Shown here piece after piece: positions 57,019 to 64,000 of a stretch of DNA of 64,000 nt; position 1 is the stretch's first letter, and each line of letters opens with the position of its first letter. Source of the stretch: Enterococcaceae bacterium OF42-14pH9A (GTDB lineage Bacteria; Bacillota; Bacilli; Lactobacillales; Enterococcaceae); contig JAQEYU010000003.1 of the NCBI GenBank assembly GCA_027692465.1, forward strand, positions 347,379 to 411,378, given 5' to 3'. Below the pieces are notes generated by a model, which was not told the origin of the DNA, did no database searches, and worked only from the letters and a program-made list of their open reading frames with translations. The position numbers were made by a program, and so were the translations under genes.

Positions 57019-57951
57019 ATGAAACGATTGACTGCAAATAATAAAAATACAGAGGTTTTGAAGCGAATCGGGGTTTTGGTGATCTGCGGATTAACTTCGG
57101 CGATTTCATTGAATTATTTTTTGATCCCGGCTAAAGTGCTGTCGGCCGGTATGAATGGGATTGCTCAGATCATTGTAGCCTTGGGATTGGAACATTTGGG
57201 CGTGCATTTGAATACCGGTTTGTTCATTTTTATTCTGAACATCCCGATTTTTGCTCTGGGATTTTGGAAACTGGGGAAGGATGCGACTTTTTGGAGTTTT
57301 CTAAACGTCGTTGCAATTTCTTTGATTACGATGGTCTTTCCTCAGGGAGAACTGACAGAAAATATTTTGATGAATTCATTGATGGGGGGCGTCTTTCTGG
57401 GGATTGGTGCCGGTTTGGCGTTGAAGATGGGCTTCACTACCGGTGGGATGGATATCCTGTCTTTGGTCTTGTCGAAAACGACCGGTAAAACGGTCGGTAA
57501 TTTCATGTTTATTTTGAATGGCCTGATCGTTTTGGTGGCCGGTTTTATTTTCAGTTGGGAAAGTGCACTGTACACGATCATTTCCATCTATGTCATGAGT
57601 TATGTGGTGGACATGATCCATACCAGTCATCAAAAATTGACAGCGTTGATTATCACTACCAAGCCCGATCAAGTCGGCCGCAGCATTTCACAGCGGGTCT
57701 TCCGAGGCATGACGCTGCTGCCGTCTGTCGGAGGATATTCAGGGGTTGAAGGCAAAACCATCATGATGGTGATCACCCGGTATGAGCTCTACGATTTGGA
57801 GCAGGCAATTTTGGAAGCTGATGAACAGGCTTTTGTAAATATTCTGCCGACGCAATCGATTTTGGGTCGTTTTGCCACGGAAGATGAGCAGCGCACTTTC
57901 AGAGCCACAGGCGTTTTCCCGGAAATGAAAGTGCGCAAAGGGAAACGATAA
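57019..57951 (+). CDS. YitT family membrane protein
   Basis: 310-residue protein with five or six helices (YitT_membrane/DUF161, about 20-200) and a C-terminal cytoplasmic DUF2179 domain (about 215-300) with GMTLLPSVGGYSG. Function unknown; possibly transport regulated by the soluble domain. AAGGAG six bases before ATG 57019 fixes the start. Confidence 0.9.
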   Translation: MKRLTANNKNTEVLKRIGVLVICGLTSAISLNYFLIPAKVLSAGMNGIAQIIVALGLEHLGVHLNTGLFIFILNIPIFALGFWKLGKDATFWSFLNVVAISLITMVFPQGELTENILMNSLMGGVFLGIGAGLALKMGFTTGGMDILSLVLSKTTGKTVGNFMFILNGLIVLVAGFIFSWESALYTIISIYVMSYVVDMIHTSHQKLTALIITTKPDQVGRSISQRVFRGMTLLPSVGGYSGVEGKTIMMVITRYELYDLEQAILEADEQAFVNILPTQSILGRFATEDEQRTFRATGVFPEMKVRKGKR

Positions 57952-58259
57952 AATTCAGCCTGCACCTGAAAACAGCAGCGAAAATAGACTTTTTCTCCCC
58001 GCGGGGATCTTGTACACCGGATAAACTTTAGGCTGTAGTCTTGATTTTGGCAGAGACACAATAAACTAAACTCCATCAGAATATTTGCCGTTCGTCTTTA
58101 GTGGAGACGAGGATGAAGTAAAAATGTTTTTTTCGAAATAAAAACAAAAATTTGCAGATTTTCGATTCATCAGCAGGTGCATCTGTGAACTTTTCGGAAA
58201 ATGCTGTTGAGGAGCGGTTGTTGCAGTTGGGGTATCCCCTAAGATTCGGTAAAATCTGA

Positions 58260-58288
58260 TTTACAAAAGTAAGTAAACGGGGTATTAT
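58260..58288 (+). promoter_or_regulatory. promoter of the DUF59 gene
   Basis: TTTACA (58260-58265), 17 bases, then TATTAT (58283-58288). The 441-base gap before it (from 57952) shows only a small CCCCGCGGGG palindrome and no gene. Confidence 0.55.
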
Positions 58289-58392
58289 TTGAGCAGGATA
58301 AAAAGCGGTTTCCGGAGCAATTGTACAGGCGTCCACTGGGCCCTGGTGACTTGTTTTCGCGGATTCGACTGATTAATAGGAGGAATGTGTTC

Positions 58393-58728
58393 ATGAATGA
58401 AGCACGGACTGAACAAGAAATCGAAGAAATCAAAGAGCGCATCTTAACGGCCTTGGAAACAGTAATCGACCCTGAATTGGGGATCGATATCGTAAATCTG
58501 GGTCTGATATATGAAGTAGAATTCGATGGAGCAACCGGTGACACTGTCATCAAGATGACCCTGACCACTATGGGCTGCCCACTGGCGGACATCCTGACTG
58601 ACCAGATCCACCAAGGTTTGAAAGAGGTACCGGAAGTCACTGCCACTGACGTGAAGCTGGTTTGGTATCCGGCGTGGACCACCGATAAAATGAGCCGTTA
58701 TGCCCGGATTGCTTTGGGGATCCGCTGA
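58393..58728 (+). CDS. DUF59/MIP18 family iron-sulfur assembly-like protein
   Basis: 111-residue metal-sulfur cluster biosynthesis protein (PaaD/SufT-like). The signature DPELGIDIVNLGLIYEV and TTMGCPLADIL with the conserved cysteine are present. Members help mature Fe-S proteins. AGGAGG precedes ATG. It forms a single-gene unit. Confidence 0.92.
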   Translation: MNEARTEQEIEEIKERILTALETVIDPELGIDIVNLGLIYEVEFDGATGDTVIKMTLTTMGCPLADILTDQIHQGLKEVPEVTATDVKLVWYPAWTTDKMSRYARIALGIR

Positions 58729-58737
58729 TCAGGCAGT

Positions 58738-58780
58738 CAAAAGGAATCACAGCTGACAGTAGTTGTTATTCCTTTTTTTG
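58738..58780 (+). terminator. terminator after the DUF59 gene
   Basis: AAAAGGAAT(c)ACA pairs with TGTTATTCCTTTT with one mismatch, followed by T. Confidence 0.75.
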
Positions 58781-59007
58781 ATAGACAATCAACAATTAAT
58801 TTCCTGGGAAAGTCCGGAACATCAGTAAAAAAAGTTTCTGTCATAGATACAGGAGGATAGAGGCTTTTTGGCCACGGTTAATGGCAGAGGATTTCACGAA
58901 ATAAGCTGTTGGGATGCTTGAGTGCTTTCAGCTGAAGGTCTTTGTAAAATGCTGATGATTGAGCATGTTTTGTCTGCTTAGAAAAGCTTAAGGAGAATTT
59001 GCTGAAC

Positions 59008-59036
59008 ATTTGCGGTTGGATATTCTATAAATGTTC
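59008..59036 (+). promoter_or_regulatory. candidate pyrD promoter
   Basis: TGAACA, 17 bases, then TATAAA just upstream of 59036. The gap 58781-59104 shows no gene and no recognised pyrimidine attenuator. Confidence 0.4.
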
Positions 59037-59104
59037 GGTCCTGCTTGATTTTTTTACAAAAAGAAGCTATTCTACTGAAAGAATGATGGAGAGGGGATTT
59101 TTTT

Positions 59105-60037
59105 GTGCTGAAAACGACTTTTTTAGATTATACCTATGACAATCCTTTAATGAATGCTTCCGGGGTGCATTGTATGACCGGATCAGAATTGGATGAACTG
59201 GCTGCTTCGAAAGCTGGTGCCTTGATCACGAAAAGTGCGACGTTGGCTGAACGTGCGGGTAACCCGGAACCCCGCTATGCCGATGTACCTCTGGGAAGCA
59301 TCAATTCCATGGGGTTGCCTAATCATGGGGTGGCTTATTATCTGGACTATGCTCTGAACTATCAGGAAAATCATGACGCTCCTTTATTTTTCTCGGTAGC
59401 CGGGACAAGCGTGCAGGAAAATATCGACCTGCTGCAAAAAGTGCAGGATAGCGGGTTCAGCGGAATTACCGAATTGAATCTCTCCTGTCCGAATGTGCCG
59501 GGAAAACCGCAAGTTGCCTACGACTTTCCTTTGACTGAAGATATTCTCACCAGGGTTTTCAGCTTCTTCACCAAACCTCTGGGTGTCAAACTGCCGCCTT
59601 ATTTTGATATGGCACATTTTGATCAAATGGCAGCGATTTTGAACAAATTTCCTCTGGTATATGTCAATTCTATCAACAGTATCGGTAACGGCCTGTATAT
59701 CGATGAAGCTTCCGATGAAGTGGTAATCCGTCCCAAAGGCGGTTTCGGAGGTATCGGCGGTGAATATGTTAAACCGACAGCTTTGGCAAATGTTCGCGCT
59801 TTTTACACTCGTTTGAAGCCGGAGATCAAAATCATCGGGACCGGCGGGATTTTGACTGGACAAGATGCGTATGAGCATCTATTGTGCGGTGCCACTATGC
59901 TGCAAGTCGGGACGCAGCTCCATAAAGAAGGGCCGGCCGTTTTCGAAAGAATTGCCGGTGAGTTGGAAGCAATCATGGAGCAAAAGGGCTATCGGACAAT
60001 CGACGAGTTTCGGGGACAATTGAAAACAATCAACTGA
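59105..60037 (+). CDS. pyrD: dihydroorotate dehydrogenase, class 1A
   Basis: Soluble FMN enzyme oxidising dihydroorotate to orotate with fumarate as acceptor; 310 residues. [17 protein letters not shown] contains the catalytic cysteine typical of class 1A (PyrDA), as in Lactococcus and Enterococcus. [22 protein letters not shown] and [16 protein letters not shown] are further family marks. No pyrK partner is adjacent, which fits class 1A. The start is GTG with GAGAGGGG upstream. Confidence 0.94.
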   Translation: MLKTTFLDYTYDNPLMNASGVHCMTGSELDELAASKAGALITKSATLAERAGNPEPRYADVPLGSINSMGLPNHGVAYYLDYALNYQENHDAPLFFSVAGTSVQENIDLLQKVQDSGFSGITELNLSCPNVPGKPQVAYDFPLTEDILTRVFSFFTKPLGVKLPPYFDMAHFDQMAAILNKFPLVYVNSINSIGNGLYIDEASDEVVIRPKGGFGGIGGEYVKPTALANVRAFYTRLKPEIKIIGTGGILTGQDAYEHLLCGATMLQVGTQLHKEGPAVFERIAGELEAIMEQKGYRTIDEFRGQLKTIN

Positions 60038-60040
60038 TTT

Positions 60041-60086
60041 TACCGCTTGGAGGGGATTTGTCCTTTCCAAGCGGTTTTCTTTTTAA
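60041..60086 (+). terminator. pyrD terminator
   Basis: ACCGCTTGGA / TCCAAGCGGT stem with T-run. Confidence 0.8.
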
Positions 60087-60114
60087 TATAATAAGTGTTA
60101 TAGGAGAGTGGCAT

Positions 60115-60669
60115 ATGTTCGAAGTCAGAAAAGCAGTAATTGGTGACCTGCCGATCATTATGAAAATCATTGAATCTGCCAGAATACGTTTGAAAGCTGA
60201 CGGATCGCCTCAGTGGCAGGATGGATATGGTCCGAATGAAGCATCCATGTGCGCTGCAATCCAACAGGGCGTTTGCCGGGTGGGGCTTTTGGCTAGTCAA
60301 TTAGTAGTAGCTGTGGCCTGTTTGATTCCGGGAATTGATGATGTTTATACGGCGATTGAAAACGGCCAATGGGCGGATAACTCTGATAATGAAAGATATC
60401 TGTCCATCCATCGATTTGCAGTCTCTTCAGATTTTTCTGGACAGGGAGTTGCCACCTCTTTCCTGGAGGCTTTGAAGACTGAAGCCTTTCATCGTGGATA
60501 CCGGGATCTGCGAATCGATACCTATCCAAAGAATCAAGCGATGATCCGTGTGATTGAGAAAAACGGGTTTGAATATCGGGGCATGGTGTATTTCCCGATT
60601 CCCGATGGTGAACGCGTGGCTTTTCAAATGGTTCTCGATAGTCACAGTCAGTCTGATAGGTACGAATAA
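60115..60669 (+). CDS. GNAT family N-acetyltransferase
   Basis: 184-residue acetyl-CoA-dependent acetyltransferase. The binding motif FSGQGVATSFLEAL (A motif) is followed by DTYPKNQAMIRVIEKNGFEYRG (B motif). The substrate is unknown. AGGAGA precedes ATG 60115. Confidence 0.88.
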   Translation: MFEVRKAVIGDLPIIMKIIESARIRLKADGSPQWQDGYGPNEASMCAAIQQGVCRVGLLASQLVVAVACLIPGIDDVYTAIENGQWADNSDNERYLSIHRFAVSSDFSGQGVATSFLEALKTEAFHRGYRDLRIDTYPKNQAMIRVIEKNGFEYRGMVYFPIPDGERVAFQMVLDSHSQSDRYE

Positions 60670-60738
60670 TCGAATTGTTCGTGGAAAAATGAGAATTATG
60701 GTAGATTAATATTAAGAAATGAAAAGAGGAGTGGGAAA

Positions 60739-63228
60739 ATGAAGACAAGAAACTGTGCCGTCCTGCGACGTGCATTAACGTTGTTCACAGCAGTTTTAAT
60801 GCTGTCATCGCAAGGAACGGCGGCATTTGCTTCTGAGCTGGCTGACGATAACGCAACTTCATCGCAAGAGATCGTTTCCGATGAGGCCCCGGAAACTATT
60901 CCCAACACAGTAGAGACCGGTCATCTGATCAGTGCCAGCGAAAAGCTGATTGATGCATTGAACAGTCCCGAGCGCTATGTTTCTTCCACTTTTAACGATG
61001 GATATCTGCGAGAGTTGTCACAACGAGCTCATGCTCTGCTGACCGAAGAGGGAGTAACTCAGGAACAAATCGATGCTTGTGTATCCGAGATTGTGAGCGT
61101 TTTAAATACCTTGCGCCTTCGAGGAAACAAAGAAGCACTCCAAGGGGTAATCCTCCAAGCTGAGGGTCTGAAGGCAAGCGACTACACAACCGAAAGTTTT
61201 GCGGGGCTGCAAACGGCTCTGCAAGCGGCTCAGACACTGTTAGCCGATATCGATGCAGAGCAAGCGGCTCTGGATCAAATGGTACAGCGAGTAACCGGAG
61301 CGATAGCAGCATTGGTAAAAGAGGAATTTAAAGAGCCCGAAAAAACGCAGCCGGAGAAGCCAAAACCAGAGTCTCCGGCCAAGCCAGAGAAACCGAAACC
61401 GGAGAAACCTCAACCTCCGCAAAAACCAGAGGGCACCCAAAAGCCTCAAAAACCAGCCGAATCTACTCCTGGTAAAAATGAAGGAGCTTCTGACAATCAC
61501 GGGGAAAACGAGCAACCGGCTGCTTCAAGTGACACTAAAGAGTCGTCAACAGTTGAAACTAACTCAGGGGATGAATCGGTAAAACCGATTGATAAGGATT
61601 TTGCCGTTGACAGTTTGACTGATTCCGACTTGAATGGTTTCGTACTGCCGCTTCTGACAAGTTTTGAGGATGAACGGCAAGCGGCATTGACTGCCCAAGC
61701 GCTGAAGACACTCAGTCTTCAGTATGAGAAAGAACCCGAACAACAAAAGGCTGGACAGTTTCCTGAAGCCTTCAACAATCTCAGCTTGCCTAGGTATTTG
61801 TACCAATCGGTATTTGATAAAGAGTTGGGTGAAACCTACGAAAAAATGAAAAGTTCCGGGGATCAGCGAAAAGTGACGGAAGCCGGTGTCGGCGATCTGC
61901 TTTTTTGGGAAAACAACCAGTCCATTGAGAAAGTTGCAATCTATCTTGGACAAGGAAAGTATATTATGGCCGATGAGAATGCGCTAAAAGAAGCACAACA
62001 AATTCTGCCAGCAAAAGAAGTAGTTGAATCAGCTTTATCTGGTGATGAAGAAGAGGAGCAAATCCCCGGCGTTCGTATTTTTACGATTAGAGGTTATCAG
62101 CAGGATGAAGACGGTGTCGTGACGATTGAAGCGGCATCTGACAACGAGCAGGACACAAAAGACAACGTGCTCTTGGCAGCGTATGATCAGTTGGATAATC
62201 CAGATTATGCTGTCCACAGTATTGGAGACGCAAAACTGACAGAAGTTGGCCGGCAATTGCTCGCTAATTATGCAGCTTCTATCGATTTCCGTGTGAATCC
62301 GGTTACGGAAGCTTTCATTTCTTCCCTTGCTGAAGACGCCCGTCAGTTAGGACTGGAATACAATGTCTATGCGTCAGTGATGATCGCTCAAGCTATTTTG
62401 GAAACGGGATCAGGCGGCAGCGGACTTTCGAAAGCGCCTTATCATAATCTTTTCGGAATAAAGGGGCTGTACAATGGAAATTCTGTATCTATGAAGACAA
62501 TGGAAGACAACGGGACTGGAGCGCTTTTCCAAATCACGGCTGCTTTTCGCAGTTACCCGAATTTCAAAGCATCTTTGAACGATTATGTTTCATTAGTCAG
62601 AGGCGGTATTGCCGGTAACAGTGAATTTTATAAAGGAACATGGCGCTCTGAAGCGAAAAACTATCTGCAGGCAACTGAGTACCTGACCGGTCGTTATGCA
62701 ACAGATACGAGTTACAATAATAAATTGAATTCGATCATCGCTGCATATAATCTGACGCAATATGATGAGCCGCTTCCGGCTGATAACAGTGTGATTATTG
62801 CCGGTCGGAATGAAATCCCGGCAGATTATCGGGAAAAAATGATCTTCCCGGATTACAATGGTGTTGATTATAATCTGAGTGGCTCCTACCCGATAGGTCA
62901 ATGTACATGGTATGCCTTTAACCGCATTGCACAACTGGGCGGCAAGGTAGATAATTATATGGGCAATGGTGGTGAGTGGGGACAACGTGGGGCAGCGCTG
63001 GGTTATAAGACGACCCAAACTCCGACTGTCGGTTACGCGGTAAGTTTTCATCCCGGAGTTGCAGGCTCCAGTCCGGTATATGGGCATGTCGCATTTGTAG
63101 AGGCTGTGGGACCGGAAGGCATCTTAATTTCTGAAGGTAACGTTTTGGGCGGAACAACGATCTCTTATCGAATTATCGCGAACAGTATTGCTCGATCGAA
63201 TAATGTTACGTATATCGCACCAAAGTAA
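60739..63228 (+). CDS. secreted peptidoglycan hydrolase, GH73 glucosaminidase plus CHAP
   Basis: 829-residue wall hydrolase. A signal peptide (1-32) leads to a helical FIVAR-like region (about 55-195), a Pro/Lys/Glu-rich linker (about 195-250) that should span the wall, and a degenerate NlpC/P60-like segment (about 355-425, GVGDLLFW...KVAIYLGQGKYIMA) whose catalytic Cys and His are missing. Then come a GH73 endo-beta-N-acetylglucosaminidase (about 525-680; catalytic E555 in AILETGSGGSG) and a C-terminal CHAP amidase/peptidase (about 712-829; C722 in GQCTWYAF, H783 in YGHVAFVE). It cuts both glycan and peptide bonds. GAGGAG precedes ATG; a terminator follows. Confidence 0.9.
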   Translation: MKTRNCAVLRRALTLFTAVLMLSSQGTAAFASELADDNATSSQEIVSDEAPETIPNTVETGHLISASEKLIDALNSPERYVSSTFNDGYLRELSQRAHALLTEEGVTQEQIDACVSEIVSVLNTLRLRGNKEALQGVILQAEGLKASDYTTESFAGLQTALQAAQTLLADIDAEQAALDQMVQRVTGAIAALVKEEFKEPEKTQPEKPKPESPAKPEKPKPEKPQPPQKPEGTQKPQKPAESTPGKNEGASDNHGENEQPAASSDTKESSTVETNSGDESVKPIDKDFAVDSLTDSDLNGFVLPLLTSFEDERQAALTAQALKTLSLQYEKEPEQQKAGQFPEAFNNLSLPRYLYQSVFDKELGETYEKMKSSGDQRKVTEAGVGDLLFWENNQSIEKVAIYLGQGKYIMADENALKEAQQILPAKEVVESALSGDEEEEQIPGVRIFTIRGYQQDEDGVVTIEAASDNEQDTKDNVLLAAYDQLDNPDYAVHSIGDAKLTEVGRQLLANYAASIDFRVNPVTEAFISSLAEDARQLGLEYNVYASVMIAQAILETGSGGSGLSKAPYHNLFGIKGLYNGNSVSMKTMEDNGTGALFQITAAFRSYPNFKASLNDYVSLVRGGIAGNSEFYKGTWRSEAKNYLQATEYLTGRYATDTSYNNKLNSIIAAYNLTQYDEPLPADNSVIIAGRNEIPADYREKMIFPDYNGVDYNLSGSYPIGQCTWYAFNRIAQLGGKVDNYMGNGGEWGQRGAALGYKTTQTPTVGYAVSFHPGVAGSSPVYGHVAFVEAVGPEGILISEGNVLGGTTISYRIIANSIARSNNVTYIAPK

Positions 63229-63252
63229 AGCTTGCACAAAATCGACTTATCC

Positions 63253-63283
63253 GAAAAAGCTGCCCAGGTGGCGGCTTTTTCAG
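63253..63283 (+). terminator. terminator after the wall hydrolase gene
   Basis: GAAAAAGCTGCC / GGCGGCTTTTTC stem, five-base loop. Confidence 0.8.
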
Positions 63284-63290
63284 TTTATTC

Positions 63291-63319
63291 TTGTCAAGTG
63301 ATGACACAATTGTTATGAT
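63291..63319 (+). promoter_or_regulatory. promoter of the 60-residue gene
   Basis: TTGTCA (63291-63296), 17 bases, then TATGAT (63314-63319): near-consensus. Confidence 0.65.
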
Positions 63320-63340
63320 AACCAACGAGGAAGGTGCAGC

Positions 63341-63523
63341 ATGAAAAAAAGACAACGAAAAAAACAAGCCTATAAACAGTATATTCGTGATATTTTTGAA
63401 GGGTATGAAACAATGATAACCCATCCGGAAAAAGAGAAGCTTGCGTTCACGTATTTGAAAGAAGAAACCCTTATTTATCGAGACGAGAATCATCAAATTC
63501 GTTTTCTGACAAGGGACGTTTAA
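63341..63523 (+). CDS. small basic hypothetical protein, 60 residues
   Basis: I do not recognise this protein. It starts with a highly basic stretch (MKKRQRKKQAYKQY) and has no hydrophobic segment. Support for a real gene: its own good promoter, a GAGGAAGG site, and a terminator right after the stop. It is the last gene before the rRNA operon. Confidence 0.65.
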   Translation: MKKRQRKKQAYKQYIRDIFEGYETMITHPEKEKLAFTYLKEETLIYRDENHQIRFLTRDV

Positions 63524-63551
63524 AGTCGAGGGCCGCTTCGACTTTTTTATT
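63522..63551 (+). terminator. terminator before the rRNA operon
   Basis: AAAGTCGA / TCGACTTT stem followed by T-run; it insulates the rRNA promoters. Confidence 0.75.
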
Positions 63552-63574
63552 TTCAGAATAACTTTAGAAAAAGG

Positions 63575-63603
63575 TTGACGACGCCTCTGGGAAATGGTAA
63601 ATT
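63575..63603 (+). promoter_or_regulatory. rRNA promoter candidate P1
   Basis: TTGACG (63575-63580), 17 bases, then TAAATT (63598-63603). Confidence 0.5.
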
Positions 63604-63666
63604 AATCAACGTTGACGACGAGAAAGTCTCGTGGAAAACAACTTGAAAATTAATTCAAAAAAGTAG

Positions 63667-63695
63667 TTGACACCGGCTGAGAAGCCTGTTAAACT
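63667..63695 (+). promoter_or_regulatory. rRNA promoter P2
   Basis: TTGACA (63667-63672), 17 bases, then TAAACT (63690-63695). Confidence 0.7.
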
Positions 63696-63773
63696 AACGA
63701 AGTTGCCGCTTGGAAGAACAAGCTGTTATTGAAAAGACGCGTTCGACGCGAAAAAACTTTTTCAAAAAAGTGT

Positions 63774-63802
63774 TTGACTTTTAAAAAGCAACATGGTATG
63801 AT
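63774..63802 (+). promoter_or_regulatory. rRNA promoter P3
   Basis: TTGACT (63774-63779), 17 bases, then TATGAT (63797-63802). The leader that follows contains CTTTGAAAACTGAACAA (boxA-like, about 63842-63858) and a CTCAAT/ATTGAG hairpin (about 63888-63903). Confidence 0.75.
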
Positions 63803-63977
63803 TTAAAAGTTGACGGCGAAAAGACGTTAACAAATTTAGACCTTTGAAAACTGAACAACAAAGCAAACGAACCAATGTGTAGGGCATCTCAATTTCGATT
63901 GAGAGAACAAAACATTGCAAGCAAAAGCTAGCAAACAATTTATGAGCTTAAATGGTCTTCGGATCATTTCAAACACT

Positions 63978-64000
63978 TTTTATGAGAGTTTGATCCTGGC
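63978..64000 (+). rRNA. rrs: 16S ribosomal RNA, 5' end only
   Basis: The window ends in GAGAGTTTGATCCTGGC, the universal 5' sequence of bacterial 16S rRNA. The rest lies outside. The exact mature 5' end is estimated. Confidence 0.95.

Noticed and set aside
58116..58336. Another degenerate repeat copy in the gap before the DUF59 gene
   Set aside because: TTTTCGGAAAATGCTG resembles some left ends, but no core and no right end could be matched.
58840..59000. Repeat copy in the gap before pyrD
   Set aside because: Only scattered short similarities to the family core; not convincing.

Overview
The window looks like a chromosome segment of a Lactobacillales Firmicute, most probably Enterococcus or a close relative. 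The evidence is the order pcrA-ligA-camS-gatC-gatA-gatB-dagK-rlmCD, strong GGAGG ribosome binding sites, A-type promoters, TTG and GTG starts, oleate hydratase, a CamS sex-pheromone lipoprotein, the comEA-comEB-comEC set and a class 1A PyrD. The GC content looks mid-range (upper forties by eye), which is high for many enterococci, so the species is left open. No phage, CRISPR array, transposase gene or tRNA was seen. The last bases are the 5' end of a 16S rRNA gene.

Layout. 0-8 kb: a small membrane protein, the fructose operon fruR-fruK-fruA (minus), a cytoplasmic alpha-amylase and a ClC antiporter. 8-20 kb: a housekeeping block (pcrA, ligA, camS, gatCAB, dagK, rlmCD) followed by an AT-rich orphan immunity-like gene. 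20-30 kb: adenine deaminase, L-lactate dehydrogenase, an APC permease, a 46-residue basic protein, a LysM-3D cell-wall protein under WalR-like boxes, and a secreted metallophosphoesterase. 29-31 kb: two DUF1538 membrane proteins plus a P-II-like protein in one overlapping operon. 31-38 kb: a MATE exporter, oleate hydratase, a frameshifted phosphoglycerate mutase, an ACT/UPF0210 pair and a HAD phosphatase. 38-46 kb: comEA, comEB, comEC, holA, recQ, rpsT. 46-54 kb: Pit phosphate transporter and its PhoU-like partner, a P1B metal ATPase, uppP, a histidine phosphatase and a metallo-beta-lactamase hydrolase. 54-64 kb: a nuclease-helicase fusion, YajQ, a YitT protein, a DUF59 protein, pyrD, a GNAT acetyltransferase, a large GH73-CHAP wall hydrolase, a small basic protein and tandem rRNA promoters.

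The most unusual signal is not a gene. About ten intergenic gaps carry diverged copies, in both orientations, of one roughly 130-150 bp element. Its ends are inverted repeats of the type GTGTCTGAAAAC, and a conserved inner core reads TGCGGTGAAAAGGACCAAAA. It has no coding capacity and looks like a miniature inverted-repeat element or a structured intergenic repeat. One copy appears to supply part of a promoter, and one locus has collapsed to a perfect 22-bp hairpin. The other leading candidate for an undescribed system is the DUF1538-DUF1538-PII operon.
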